Made by a program: the position numbers and the translations under genes
In this document: positions 46,006 through 56,041 of the stretch, in pieces
Position numbering within the stretch: position 1 is the stretch's first letter
Layout of the letters: every line of letters starts with the position of its first letter
Origin: Pseudomonas lini
GTDB lineage: Bacteria; Pseudomonadota; Gammaproteobacteria; Pseudomonadales; Pseudomonadaceae
Direction: 5' to 3'
DNA: 64,000 nt
Assembly: GCF_030812475.1 (NCBI RefSeq)
Contig: NZ_JAUSSR010000002.1
Coordinates: 434,001-498,000 of the forward strand
Notes under the pieces: model-generated
The model's database searches: none
What the model was told of the DNA's origin: nothing
The model's input: the letters and a program-made list of their open reading frames with translations, nothing else

Positions 46006-46496
46006 GCAGCCTGGAGCAACTGCGACCACTGATTTCGCCACCGCCGATCGAATTCTGGCCTCCGGCGCCGGGCTGGTGGTTATTGCTGCTGTTATTGCCT
46101 GTAGTCGGTTTCGGGCTGTGGCGGTTGCGACGCTTTTTCCCCGATAAGCGCCCCATCGTGCGCGCCGAACAGCCCCTGGACCCGGTACGCATCGCGGCCC
46201 TGGCCGAGCTGGCACTGATGCCCAAACCTTATGACGGCGCACCGGCCGGCGCCTGGCTGCAGCAACTCAACGGGTTGCTCAAGCGCCTGTGCCGCAACCA
46301 CTATCCGTACAGTCAGAGCCATACCCTGAACGGGCGCAAATGGCTGGCATTTCTCGACAACCGCTGCCCGGCCGCCGGCCTGACCCGCTGGATGGTGCTG
46401 GTTGAAGGCGCCTACAAACCTGAATGCAAACTCGACGACAAGGCCATCGCCGGCCTGACCCAAGCGGTCGATACCTGGATTCGCAAGCATGTTTGA
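46002..46496 (+). CDS. DUF4381 membrane protein
   Basis: A 164-residue protein with one N-terminal membrane segment (GWWLLLLLLPVVGFGLWRL) preceded by the typical LISPPPIEFWPPAPG. The C-terminal domain is cytoplasmic and helical (YDGAPAGAWLQQLNGLLKRL, RKWLAFLDNRCP). DUF4381 proteins occur between the DUF58 and batA genes in MoxR operons. It overlaps both neighbours, so translation is coupled. Confidence 0.92.
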   Translation: MSSLEQLRPLISPPPIEFWPPAPGWWLLLLLLPVVGFGLWRLRRFFPDKRPIVRAEQPLDPVRIAALAELALMPKPYDGAPAGAWLQQLNGLLKRLCRNHYPYSQSHTLNGRKWLAFLDNRCPAAGLTRWMVLVEGAYKPECKLDDKAIAGLTQAVDTWIRKHV

Positions 46497-47568
46497 ATTC
46501 GCCTGGCCGTGGATCTTCGCCCTGCTGCCGCTGCCCTGGCTGTTGCGCCTGGTGCTGCCGGTGGCGGACAGTGGCGAGCCGGCGCTCAAGGTCAGCTTCC
46601 TCAGTGACCTTGAAGGCCTGGCCCGGCGCCGCGCCCGGGCCAACCTGCCGGCCTGGCGCCAACAAGCGCCGTTCATTCTCCTGTGGTTGTTGTTGCTGAT
46701 CGCCGCGGCGCGCCCGCAATGGCTCGGCGAGCCGCTGCCGATTGCCGCCAGCGGCCGCGACCTGCTGGTGGCCGTGGATGTATCCGGTTCCATGGATTTT
46801 CCCGACATGCGCTGGCAGGACGATGAGGTCAGCCGCCTGACATTGGTCCAGCATCTGCTCGGCGACTTTCTCGAACGTCGCGAAGGCGACCGGGTCGGAC
46901 TGATCCTGTTTGGCAGCCAGGCCTACCTGCAGGCACCGCTGACCTTCGACCGGCGCACCGTACGGGTCTGGCTCGACGAAGCGCGAATCGGTATCGCTGG
47001 CAAGAACACCGCGATCGGCGATGCCATCGGCCTGGCCCTGAAGCGGCTGCGCATGCAGCCGGCGCAGAGTCGCGTACTGATCCTGGTCACCGACGGCGCC
47101 AATAATGGCGGCGAAATCGACCCGCTGACGGCGGCGCGGCTGGCGGCCATCGAAGGGGTGAAAATCTACCCCATCGGCATCGGGGCCGATCCGCAGGACA
47201 GTGGCACCCTTGGCTTTCTCGGGATCAACCCGAGCCTGGACCTCGACGAGCCGTCCTTGAAAGCCATCGCCGAAGCCACAGGCGGCCGGTACTTCCGCGC
47301 CCGCGATGGCCAGGAGCTGCAGGCGATCAAGGACCTGCTCGACACACTCGAGCCGGTGACCCAACAACCCACCCAGGCACGTCCGGCCCAGGCCATGTAT
47401 CACTGGCCGCTGGCAATGGCGTTGCTGCTGAGCCTATTGCTGGTGATCCGCGAGCTGTGGCCGGACAACCCCTTGCAGCGCCTGTTTACCAAGGATCTGT
47501 TCTTGCAATCGCAACTGCCCGACTGGCGCCGGCGGCTCAACCGCCTGCGCCTGCGGAGACGCCGATGA
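46489..47568 (+). CDS. batA: VWA-domain membrane protein, BatA-like
   Basis: A 359-residue aerotolerance-type protein. It starts at a membrane helix (FAWPWIFALLPLPWLLRLVL), has a second near residue 60, then a VWA domain with an intact MIDAS (VAVDVSGSMDFPD) and the later metal ligands in FGSQAYLQAPLTFD and TDGANNGGEIDP. One helix near the C-terminus (MYHWPLAMALLLSLLLVIRE) ends the domain. It overlaps the previous gene by eight bases and the next by four. The VWA domain probably faces the periplasm. Confidence 0.93.
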   Translation: MFEFAWPWIFALLPLPWLLRLVLPVADSGEPALKVSFLSDLEGLARRRARANLPAWRQQAPFILLWLLLLIAAARPQWLGEPLPIAASGRDLLVAVDVSGSMDFPDMRWQDDEVSRLTLVQHLLGDFLERREGDRVGLILFGSQAYLQAPLTFDRRTVRVWLDEARIGIAGKNTAIGDAIGLALKRLRMQPAQSRVLILVTDGANNGGEIDPLTAARLAAIEGVKIYPIGIGADPQDSGTLGFLGINPSLDLDEPSLKAIAEATGGRYFRARDGQELQAIKDLLDTLEPVTQQPTQARPAQAMYHWPLAMALLLSLLLVIRELWPDNPLQRLFTKDLFLQSQLPDWRRRLNRLRLRRRR

Positions 47569-49304
47569 GTGCGCTCTGGCCTTTCTGGTTCCGCCCCTGG
47601 TGGCTGCTGCTGTTGCCGCTGCTCGGCTGGCTGCTGTGGCAACTCTGGCACCGCCAGAAACGGGCCGGGCGCTGGCAGATGATTTTACCTCCGGCCTTTC
47701 ATGCGGCCTTGCTCAGTGGAGGCAGCGGTCGCTCCAGCAAACTGCAATGGGTCGCCCTGGGCGTGGCGTGGCTGCTGACCCTCCTGGCGTTGCTGGGACC
47801 GGGTTGGGAACGTGTCGAGCAAGCCAGTCAGAAACCGGCCGATCCGCTGGTGGTGATCCTGGAACTGACCCCGGAAATGCTCGCCACCGACGTGGCGCCG
47901 AACCGCCTGGAGCAGGCGCGACGCAAGCTGTTCGACTTGCTGCAAAGCCGCAGCGATGCCCAGACCGCCATCGTCGTCTACGCCGGCAGCGCTCACACCT
48001 TGGTACCGCTGTCGGATGACCTGTCCACCAGCCGTAACCTGTTGGAAGCGCTCAAGCCGTCGCTGATGCCCCAGGCCGGCCATCGCGCCGATCTGGCGGT
48101 GACCAAGGCCCTTGCGCTGCTGCATCAGGGCGCCCTCGGCGATGGCCGGATTCTGCTCATCGGTTCGACCCTGACCGAACAGGAACGCCAAGGCATCCTC
48201 CAGGCATTGAATGGCAAATCGACGCAGTTCCTGATGCTTGGTATCGGCACCGCCGAAGGAGCGCCGATCACCCAGGAAGACGGCAGTTTCCTCAAGGACG
48301 ATCAGGGCGCGATTCTGGTGCCGCATCTGGACGAACCCGGCCTCAAGGCCTTTGCCAGTGCCCTGGACGGACACTATCGCCATGCGCGTCTGGACGACGC
48401 CGATCTGCGTGCGCTGGGCCTGTTCGACAGCCCGCGCACACTGATCAATGACGGCCAGACCGTGCGCCTCGACACCTGGGCCGATCAGGGTTACTGGCTA
48501 TTGTTGCCGCTGTTGCTGCTGGCGGCCTGTGCCGGTCGCCGGGGCTGGCTGTTCTGTCTGCCGCTGCTGTTGCTGCTGCCGCAACCCAGCTACGCCTTCG
48601 ACTTCGAAGACCTGTGGCTGCGGCCCGATCAGCAGGGCATGCGCTTGCTCGACCAGAAGCGCCCGGCCGAGGCCGCACAGCACTTCGCCGACCCGCAATG
48701 GCAGGGCGTGGCGCTGTATGAGGCTGGCGACTACAGCGGCGCCGCTCAGCGGTTCGCCGCAGGCAACGACGCCCACGCCCACTACAATCGTGGCAACGCC
48801 CTGGCCAGGAGCGGTGAGCTGGAAGCCGCGCTGGATGCCTACGAACAGGCGCTCGAACATCAGCCGGATTTACGCCCGGCGCTGGCCAACAAGGCGTTGG
48901 TGGAAGACCTGATCAAGCAGAAAAACGCCCCGCTGCCGGTGGAGCCGGAGCAAAAAACGGGTGATGAAAACCAGACCAGCCCGCAAGAACCACCGCCCGG
49001 CGCGGCCACACAGCCGTCGGCAGACGGCGAACCGCAAACCGACGCCCAACAGGTCACGGCGGATGCCGGGAAGCCGCCGGCAACGCCGCCGAAATCGGGT
49101 ACCAACGACGTCCCCGGCAGTGAGCTGGGGGATGAACAACACACCAGGCCGCCCCCGCGCCCGGCCACTGACAGCATTGACGGCGAACAGCGTCAGGCGT
49201 TGGAGCAATGGCTGCGCAAGATCCCGGATGACCCGGGCGAATTGCTCAGGCGCAAATTCTGGTATGAACAGCAACAACATCAGGATCAGGGAAAAACTCG
49301 ATGA
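47565..49304 (+). CDS. VWA-TPR membrane protein, BatB/BatC-like fusion
   Basis: A 579-residue protein joining a BatB-like VWA domain and a BatC-like TPR region. Two N-terminal helices are followed by a VWA domain whose MIDAS position reads VILELTPEMLATDVAPNRLE, so the DxSxS metal site is degenerate (E-x-T-x-E). After a central hydrophobic pair (LLLPLLLLAACAGRRGWLFC) come TPR-like helices (AHYNRGNALARSGELEAALD, AYEQALEHQPDLRPALANKA) and a long Pro/Glu/Thr-rich tail. ATGA overlaps link it to batA and batD. Confidence 0.9.
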   Translation: MSALWPFWFRPWWLLLLPLLGWLLWQLWHRQKRAGRWQMILPPAFHAALLSGGSGRSSKLQWVALGVAWLLTLLALLGPGWERVEQASQKPADPLVVILELTPEMLATDVAPNRLEQARRKLFDLLQSRSDAQTAIVVYAGSAHTLVPLSDDLSTSRNLLEALKPSLMPQAGHRADLAVTKALALLHQGALGDGRILLIGSTLTEQERQGILQALNGKSTQFLMLGIGTAEGAPITQEDGSFLKDDQGAILVPHLDEPGLKAFASALDGHYRHARLDDADLRALGLFDSPRTLINDGQTVRLDTWADQGYWLLLPLLLLAACAGRRGWLFCLPLLLLLPQPSYAFDFEDLWLRPDQQGMRLLDQKRPAEAAQHFADPQWQGVALYEAGDYSGAAQRFAAGNDAHAHYNRGNALARSGELEAALDAYEQALEHQPDLRPALANKALVEDLIKQKNAPLPVEPEQKTGDENQTSPQEPPPGAATQPSADGEPQTDAQQVTADAGKPPATPPKSGTNDVPGSELGDEQHTRPPPRPATDSIDGEQRQALEQWLRKIPDDPGELLRRKFWYEQQQHQDQGKTR

Positions 49305-50935
49305 CCCGCTTCACCCTCTCCAGGTTCGCCCTGCTGCCCGCCTTGTTGCTCTGCACCGCTCAGGCGCAGGCTGCGGAGCTGGTCGCCAGTGTGGATCGCA
49401 GTCGCCTGAACTCCGGCGAGACGGTCGAACTGACCCTGGAAACCACCGATGTGACTCAATTCGGCAAGCCCGACCTGACACCGCTGGAGCCACTGTTCGA
49501 AGTGCGCGGCACCCGCCAGGTCAACCAGTTGAATACGCTTAACGGCGACAACGGTGCGACCACGCGGTGGATCATCACTTTGCTGCCGCGGCAGACCGGC
49601 AGCGTGGAGATTGCGTCGCTGCAATTGGGTGAGGCGCAGAGCCAGCCGATCACCCTGCAGGTGGTCCAGAGCGACACCCGGGACAGCAGCCATCAACGGG
49701 CGCCGGTGTTCATCGACGCCAGCCTCGATCAAAACAGCGTGTACGTACAGGCCCAGGCGATCCTGACCCTGCGGATCTACCATTCGGTATCCCTGTACGA
49801 CGACAGCAGCCTGCCGCCCTTGCAGATCGCCGATGCACGTATCGAGCAACTGGGCGAATCGCGCACTTATGAGAAAGACATCAATGGCCTGCGCCACGGC
49901 GTGATCGAAATGCGCTACGCGATCTACCCGCAACACAGCGGTGAATTGATCATTCCGGCGCAGATCTTCAATGCCGCACTGGTGGACGCCACCTCCCAGG
50001 TACCGAAATCCGGCAAGCTGATGCGCGTCAGCTCCTCCGAGATCATGCTCACGGTCAAGGCCAAGCCCAGCGCCTACCCGGTCAATGTGCCCTGGCTGCC
50101 GGCTCGAAGCCTGAGCCTGAGCGAAAGCTGGAACCCGCAACCGGATCACGCCCAAGTGGGCGATTCCCTGACCCGCAGCCTGATAGTCAAAGCCGAGGGC
50201 CTGGCCAGTTCGCAATTGCCGCCGTTGCCCGCCACCGATGTCAACGGCTTGCGCCGCTACCCGGATCAACCGGTGCTGGGCAACCAGAACAGCGAGCGCG
50301 GCCTGATCGGCAGTCGCGAAGACCGCGAGGCCCTGGTGCCGACCCGCAGTGGCGCCATCGAGTTGCCCGGCGTGGAAGTGACCTGGTGGAACACCTTGGA
50401 AGATCACCTGGAACACAGCAGCCTGCCGGCCCAGACCCTGCACGTGTCAAACAATCCGAACCTGATGGTCGACGCCCCGGCCGGCACATCGCCCGTCATC
50501 TCCGCGGTCGATAGCCAAACCCTCTGGCGCTGGAAACTCAGCACCCTGATCCTCGCCTGCAGCACTGTGCTGGGCTTCGGCCTGTGGTGGCGCGCCCGCT
50601 GGCAACCGGCCGTCCTGCGTGTCGCGCAGACCGGCCCGAGCCCGCGCAGCGTGCTCGACGACCTCAAGCGCGCCTGCCAGGCCAATGACACTCACGCCAC
50701 GCGCCAGGCCCTGGACGCCTGGGCCCGGCAGCAACCGGAAACCCTGGCCGACATGGCCGCCCGCTTCGTTCCCCTGTCCGACGCCCTCGACGGGCTGAAC
50801 GGCGCGCTCTACAGCGAAACCGGCCAGCATTGGCAAGGTGAGGAACTGTGGCGGGCGATTCGTGCCATCCCCATTGCCGACCGGGTGCATGACCCGGTGG
50901 GTGACAGTGGGTTGCCGCCGCTGTACCCCAAATAA
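49301..50935 (+). CDS. batD: BatD-like protein (oxygen tolerance)
   Basis: A 544-residue envelope protein. A Sec signal (FALLPALLLCTAQAQA) is followed by Ig-like repeats (SGETVELTLETTD; later the VPWLPARSLSLSESWNP block), a late membrane helix (LSTLILACSTVLGFGLWWRA) and a cytoplasmic helical tail. This is the BatD family layout. It closes the MoxR operon. The name 'aerotolerance' comes from Bacteroides; in Pseudomonas the role is probably envelope maintenance. A REP doublet lies 10 bases after the stop. Confidence 0.92.
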   Translation: MTRFTLSRFALLPALLLCTAQAQAAELVASVDRSRLNSGETVELTLETTDVTQFGKPDLTPLEPLFEVRGTRQVNQLNTLNGDNGATTRWIITLLPRQTGSVEIASLQLGEAQSQPITLQVVQSDTRDSSHQRAPVFIDASLDQNSVYVQAQAILTLRIYHSVSLYDDSSLPPLQIADARIEQLGESRTYEKDINGLRHGVIEMRYAIYPQHSGELIIPAQIFNAALVDATSQVPKSGKLMRVSSSEIMLTVKAKPSAYPVNVPWLPARSLSLSESWNPQPDHAQVGDSLTRSLIVKAEGLASSQLPPLPATDVNGLRRYPDQPVLGNQNSERGLIGSREDREALVPTRSGAIELPGVEVTWWNTLEDHLEHSSLPAQTLHVSNNPNLMVDAPAGTSPVISAVDSQTLWRWKLSTLILACSTVLGFGLWWRARWQPAVLRVAQTGPSPRSVLDDLKRACQANDTHATRQALDAWARQQPETLADMAARFVPLSDALDGLNGALYSETGQHWQGEELWRAIRAIPIADRVHDPVGDSGLPPLYPK

Positions 50936-50945
50936 ACGCCAACCC

Positions 50946-51028
50946 TGTAGGAGCCGGCTTGCCGGCGAAGCGATATTGAATCCTGCGCCGCTCTTGAGGC
51001 CGCCTTCGCTGGCAAGCCAGCTCCTACA
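50946..51028. repeat. REP doublet, GCCGGCTTGCCGGC/GCTGGC family
   Basis: TGTAGGAGCCGGCTTGCCGG at the left and CTGGCAAGCCAGCTCCTACA at the right, between batD and sbcD. A further dispersed motif, GGCTGCGATCTTTTT, lies at about 51063-51077 ahead of sbcD. Confidence 0.85.
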
Positions 51029-51158
51029 GGGTGTACGCCATTCTATTGAAGACGCTGCCGAAGGCTGCGATCTTTTTGCTGTTTGCCATTAAACTCTCTC
51101 CCTTTTCGCCGCCATCATTTTCCTCGCGGCCATTACCTTATTTCCTACGGAGTTCGCC

Positions 51159-52403
51159 TTGCGTCTGTTCCACACCTCCGACTGGCACCTTGGACAAAAC
51201 CTGCACGGCCAGGACCGCGATTTCGAGCACGGTTGTTTCCTCGAGTGGCTGCTGCGCCAGCTCAAGCTGGACCAGCCCGATGTGCTGTTGATCGCCGGCG
51301 ATATATTCGACACGGTCAACCCGCCGGTCAAAGCCCAGGAACGCCTCTACGATTTCATCGTCAGCGCCCACGAGCAGCAGCCCAAGCTGACCATCGTGAT
51401 GATCGCCGGCAACCACGATTCCGGCTCGCGCATCGAGCTGCCCGCGCCGTTGATGCGCCGTTTGCGCACCCATGCCCTGGGGCGGGTGCTGTGGCTGGAC
51501 GACGGTCAACTCGACGCCGAGCGGCTGCTGTTGCCATTACCGAATGCCAAGGGCAAGACCGTCGCCTGGTGCCTGGCGCTGCCGTTCCTGCGCCCGGCCG
51601 AAGTCACCGGCGCGCAGTTGGGCGACAACTACCTGCGCGGTATCGGCCAGGTTCACGAATGGCTGATCGAGGCCGCCAACGCCAAGCGCAAGCCGGGCCA
51701 GGCGCTGATCGCCATCAGTCACGCACACATGGCCGGCGGTTCGGTGTCGGAAGACTCCGAGCGCAGCCTGATCATCGGCAACGCCGAAGCCCTGCCCGCC
51801 AGCCTGTTCGGGCCGAGCATCAGCTACGTCGCCCTCGGGCATTTGCACAAGCCGCAGAAGGTCAACGCTGAAGAACGCATCCGCTACAGCGGTTCGCCGA
51901 TCCCGCTGTCGTTTTCCGAGATCGGTTATCAGCATCAGATTCTCGACGTCATCCTCGACGGCGAAACCCTGGTCAGCGTCGAACCGAAGCTGATTCCCCG
52001 CGCGGTGAATCTGCAGCGCATCGGGCCGGCGCCTTTGGCCGACATCCTGCTGCAACTGGCGGAACTGCCGAATATTGACCTGCTGGCCGACATTCAGCGT
52101 CAGCCCTGGCTGGAAGTCCGGGTGCGCCTGGATGAGCCGCAACCCGATCTGCGTCATCAAGTTGAAAGCGCCCTTCAAGGCAAGGCCGTGCGCCTGGTGC
52201 GCATCGCCGCGGAATACGCCGGCAACGGCAGCCGTGATGGCGTCGATGACGGCACGACGCTGGTCGAACTGGACCAGCTCACGCCCCAGGAACTGTTCAG
52301 CCGCGCCTGGCAGGACAGCTACGGCAGCGAGGTCGATGAGCAAACGCTGAAGGACTTTGCAGAGTTGTTGCAGGACGTGCAGATGGAGAGCGAACAACCA
52401 TGA
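51159..52403 (+). CDS. sbcD: Exonuclease subunit SbcD (Mre11-like)
   Basis: A 414-residue metallophosphoesterase nuclease that, with SbcC, opens and trims DNA hairpins and protein-blocked ends. All phosphoesterase motifs are present: DWHLG, AGDIFD, AGNHDS, SHAHMAGG and GHLHKPQ. The start is probably TTG at 51159 (MRLFHTSDWH), because CGGAG lies seven bases before it and the protein must begin here for the first motif; no ATG is available. The stop overlaps the sbcC ATG. Confidence 0.96.
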   Translation: MRLFHTSDWHLGQNLHGQDRDFEHGCFLEWLLRQLKLDQPDVLLIAGDIFDTVNPPVKAQERLYDFIVSAHEQQPKLTIVMIAGNHDSGSRIELPAPLMRRLRTHALGRVLWLDDGQLDAERLLLPLPNAKGKTVAWCLALPFLRPAEVTGAQLGDNYLRGIGQVHEWLIEAANAKRKPGQALIAISHAHMAGGSVSEDSERSLIIGNAEALPASLFGPSISYVALGHLHKPQKVNAEERIRYSGSPIPLSFSEIGYQHQILDVILDGETLVSVEPKLIPRAVNLQRIGPAPLADILLQLAELPNIDLLADIQRQPWLEVRVRLDEPQPDLRHQVESALQGKAVRLVRIAAEYAGNGSRDGVDDGTTLVELDQLTPQELFSRAWQDSYGSEVDEQTLKDFAELLQDVQMESEQP

Positions 52404-55400
52404 AGATCCTCGCTATCCGCTTGAAGAACCTCGCCTCGCTGGCCGGTCCATTTGAGATCGACTTCACCGCTGAACCGCTGGCCAGCGCCGGCCTGTTCGC
52501 GATCACCGGCCCCACCGGCGCGGGTAAAAGCACCCTGCTCGATGCCTTGTGCCTGGCGTTGTTCGGCGCTGTGCCGCGCTTGAGCAGTGCGCAGACGTCG
52601 GCCAAGGCGCCGGACGCCGACGGCGAAATCGGCACCGGCGATCCGCGCACCCTGCTGCGTCGCGGCACCGGTGAAGGGTATGCCGAGGTGGATTTCGTCG
52701 GCATTGACGGCCGCCGTTACCGTGCACGCTGGGAAGCCAATCGCGCTCGGGAAAAGGCTGGCGGCAAACTGCAAGCCAGTCGCCAAAGTTTGCGCGACAT
52801 CGATCAGGATCAGCTGCTGGCCAGCCAGAAAGTCGACTTCAAAATCCAGCTCGAAGCGGTGCTGGGCCTGAATTTCGAGCAGTTCACCCGGGCGGTTTTG
52901 CTCGCCCAAAGCGAGTTCAGTGCCTTCCTCAAGGCGAACGACAACGAACGCAGCGAGCTCCTGGAAAAACTCACCGATACCGCGCTCTACACCCGCCTGG
53001 GTCGCCGCGCGTTCGACAAAACCAAGGAAGCCCGCGAAACCCACAAATTGCTGCAGGACCAGGCCACCGGGGTCACGCCGCTGTCGCCGCAAGCCCGGGC
53101 GGAGCTGGATGAGCGTTTCAATCAGGCGCAACAACAACTCAAGACGCAACAGGCGCAACTCAAACAGCTTGAGCTGCAACACACCTGGCTTAAGGACCTG
53201 CGCCAGTTGCAGGACGCGCAACGCAGCGCGACCGAGCAACTGGCTGGCGCCGAACAGCATTGGCACAGTCTGGCTGGAGAACGTCTGACATTGAGTCGGC
53301 TGGAACATTTGGCGCCGCAACGGCACCAGTTCGCACGCAAGGCCGAGCTCACCGCCCAGCTCACGCCGCTGGCCGTGCAGATCGAGCAGTCGACCCGCCA
53401 GCAAGCCGAGCTGAGCGAACGTCAGACGCAACTCGAACTCAGCGTTGCGGCGGCAACGACCGCGCTGATCGAAGCCCAACGCCAGCACAGCGCCTGCGCG
53501 CCGCTGCTGCGCCAGGCTTTTGAAGAGCAAAGCACCCTCGCCCGCCTGAACAGGGAAGCCGCTCAGAGTACAGACCTTAAGCAACAGGCCGAACTGGCCT
53601 GCACTCAAGGGCAGCAAAAGATCCAGGGCTTGCTTGAGCAACAACAGCAAGTGGCCGCACGTCTGCAGCGAATAGCCGGTGAGCTTGAACAAAGCAGCCA
53701 TCTGGCACCGCTGAGCGAGGCCTGGAATGCCTGGCGCGACCGTCTGCAGCAGCTGATGCTGGTAGGCAATCGCCTGAATACGGGTCAGGCCGAACTGGCC
53801 ACCCTGGAACAGAACGCCACTCGCGCCGCCGCGGAACTGACGGCGCAAAAACAGCACCTGGAAGTGCTGTACAAAGAAGCCGGCGCCGAGCCGGAAGCCG
53901 TGGCGGAACAGATTCAGCTGCTCGGCAACCTCTTGCAAGACAACCGCAAGCAATTGCGGGCATTTGAAGAGCTGACACGACTGTGGGCCAGCCAGCAGGA
54001 ACTCGACAAGCGTGCCGCCGAGCTGCAACAGCGCCAGTCAACCGCGCAACAGGAGCGCGAGCGCCTGACCCAGGACGGCGTGAACACCAAAAACCAATTG
54101 ACGGTCGCCGAACAGACCCTGACCGTCACCCGCGAGCTACTGGAACGCCAGCGTCTGGCCCGCAGTGCCAGCGTCGAAGAATTGCGCGAGCAGCTGCAGG
54201 ATGATCAACCCTGCCCGGTATGCGGCAGCCCTGATCATCCTTACCATCAGCCCGAAGTCTTGTTGCAGAGTCTCGGTCGGCACGATGAAAGTGAACAGGC
54301 CAACGCCCAGAAAGCGGTCGATCTGCTCAAGGAAAAACTCACCGACCTGCGCGCGGAAGTCGGCGGTCTGATCGCCCAGCAAAGGGAATTCCTGCAACAG
54401 CAGGAGCACCTCGCCGCTCAGCAACAGAGCCTGGCGCCAAGCCTCGAAGTACATCCGCTCTCAACCCAGTTGCTGGCTCAGGACGCACTCAAACGCGATG
54501 CCTGGCTGGCCCAGCAAAACAGTCAGTTGAATCAAAGCATCAGCCAGGACGAACAGCGCCAATCCGCCCTGCTCACCCTGCAACAGGACGCCGCGCGCCT
54601 GCAACAGCAGTTGCGCAGCGCCGAAGCGACGAGCCAGCAGGCCACTCAGCTCCTGAGTCATCAGCAACAGGCGTTGAACAGTGATCGCCAGCGTATGGAC
54701 GATGAGCTGACGGCGTTCAGCACCCTGCTCCCGGCCGAAACCCTGCAAGCCTTGCGCAACGAACCCGCTGCGACCTTCATGCGGCTCGACCAACAAATTG
54801 CAGAGCGCCTGACGCAACTCGATCAACAGCGCGACGAACTCAGCGAACAGCAACTTCGCCAGCAAACGCTGGAAAAAGAGCAGGATCGCCAGCTGGCCCG
54901 CGTCCAGCAACTGGAAACCGCGCAGCAGCAATTCACGGTCATCAAAGAGCAGCAACAGACTTGCCAGCAGAAACTGGCGCAATTGCTCGATCAACACACG
55001 AGCGCCGAGCAGTGGCAGCAGCAACTCGACCAGGCCGTGGAACAGGCGCGCACGGTTGAAGCAACCGCCAGTCAGCAACTGCAAAGCGTGCGCACGGGCC
55101 TGGTGCAACTGGCCGCAGAACTCAAGGCACAGCAGCAACGTCTACTCGCGCTGGAGGCCGAAGATCGGGATTTGGGCGGCAAAATCGCCGACTGGCGCGC
55201 CTTGCACCCGGAACTGGATGACGGCGGCCTGGAAACTTTGCTGAGCGTGGACGACCAGCAGGTCAGCGAACTGCGCCAGCAATTACAACAAAGCGAAAAG
55301 GCCATCGAGCAGGCCAAGGTGCTGTTGCAGGAGCGCGATCAGCGACTGCACGATCATCAGGCGCAGCACAACGATAATCTCGACGCCGAACACCTGACCG

Positions 55401-56041
55401 TGGCGCTGGCCGAGCTGCAAACCCTTTCGGCCACCAGCGAACACCAGTGCGCCGAATTGCGAGCCGAACAGGCCGAGGATCAGCGTCGACAGAACGCCAA
55501 TCAGGCCCTGGCGCAGCAGATCGCCGACGCCTACGCCGAATACCAACGCTGGGGGCGCTTGAATGCGCTGATCGGCTCGGCCACCGGTGACACCTTCCGC
55601 AAGATCGCCCAGGCCTACAACCTCGACCTGCTGGTGCATCATGCCAACGTCCAATTGCGGCAGCTGGTGCGACGCTATCGCCTGAAACGCGGTGGCAGCA
55701 TGCTGGGATTACTGGTGATGGACACCGAGATGGGCGACGAACTGCGTTCGGTGCATTCGTTGTCCGGCGGCGAAACGTTCCTGGTATCCCTGGCACTGGC
55801 ATTGGGCCTGGCATCGATGGCCTCGAGCACGCTGAAAATCGAATCGCTGTTCATCGATGAAGGCTTCGGCAGTCTCGACCCGGAATCCCTGCAACTGGCC
55901 ATGGATGCCCTCGACGGCTTGCAGGCCCAGGGGCGCAAGGTCGCAGTGATTTCCCACGTCCAGGAAATGCACGAGCGCATTCCGGTGCAGATTCAGGTCC
56001 GCCGCCAGGGCAACGGCCTGAGCACCCTGGAGGTGAAATGA
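52400..56041 (+). CDS. sbcC: Exonuclease subunit SbcC (Rad50-like ATPase)
   Basis: A 1213-residue SMC-like ATPase. Walker A is G37PTGAGKST. A very long Gln/Leu-rich coiled coil is interrupted by the zinc hook C605-P-V-C608, followed by GSPDHP. The C-terminus has the ABC signature LSGGETFLVSLALAL and Walker B LFIDEGFGSLD. It partners SbcD, encoded immediately upstream with a four-base overlap. Long palindromes, including the many REP doublets in this genome, are the kind of structure SbcCD acts on. The GST gene overlaps its stop. Confidence 0.96.
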   Translation: MKILAIRLKNLASLAGPFEIDFTAEPLASAGLFAITGPTGAGKSTLLDALCLALFGAVPRLSSAQTSAKAPDADGEIGTGDPRTLLRRGTGEGYAEVDFVGIDGRRYRARWEANRAREKAGGKLQASRQSLRDIDQDQLLASQKVDFKIQLEAVLGLNFEQFTRAVLLAQSEFSAFLKANDNERSELLEKLTDTALYTRLGRRAFDKTKEARETHKLLQDQATGVTPLSPQARAELDERFNQAQQQLKTQQAQLKQLELQHTWLKDLRQLQDAQRSATEQLAGAEQHWHSLAGERLTLSRLEHLAPQRHQFARKAELTAQLTPLAVQIEQSTRQQAELSERQTQLELSVAAATTALIEAQRQHSACAPLLRQAFEEQSTLARLNREAAQSTDLKQQAELACTQGQQKIQGLLEQQQQVAARLQRIAGELEQSSHLAPLSEAWNAWRDRLQQLMLVGNRLNTGQAELATLEQNATRAAAELTAQKQHLEVLYKEAGAEPEAVAEQIQLLGNLLQDNRKQLRAFEELTRLWASQQELDKRAAELQQRQSTAQQERERLTQDGVNTKNQLTVAEQTLTVTRELLERQRLARSASVEELREQLQDDQPCPVCGSPDHPYHQPEVLLQSLGRHDESEQANAQKAVDLLKEKLTDLRAEVGGLIAQQREFLQQQEHLAAQQQSLAPSLEVHPLSTQLLAQDALKRDAWLAQQNSQLNQSISQDEQRQSALLTLQQDAARLQQQLRSAEATSQQATQLLSHQQQALNSDRQRMDDELTAFSTLLPAETLQALRNEPAATFMRLDQQIAERLTQLDQQRDELSEQQLRQQTLEKEQDRQLARVQQLETAQQQFTVIKEQQQTCQQKLAQLLDQHTSAEQWQQQLDQAVEQARTVEATASQQLQSVRTGLVQLAAELKAQQQRLLALEAEDRDLGGKIADWRALHPELDDGGLETLLSVDDQQVSELRQQLQQSEKAIEQAKVLLQERDQRLHDHQAQHNDNLDAEHLTVALAELQTLSATSEHQCAELRAEQAEDQRRQNANQALAQQIADAYAEYQRWGRLNALIGSATGDTFRKIAQAYNLDLLVHHANVQLRQLVRRYRLKRGGSMLGLLVMDTEMGDELRSVHSLSGGETFLVSLALALGLASMASSTLKIESLFIDEGFGSLDPESLQLAMDALDGLQAQGRKVAVISHVQEMHERIPVQIQVRRQGNGLSTLEVK

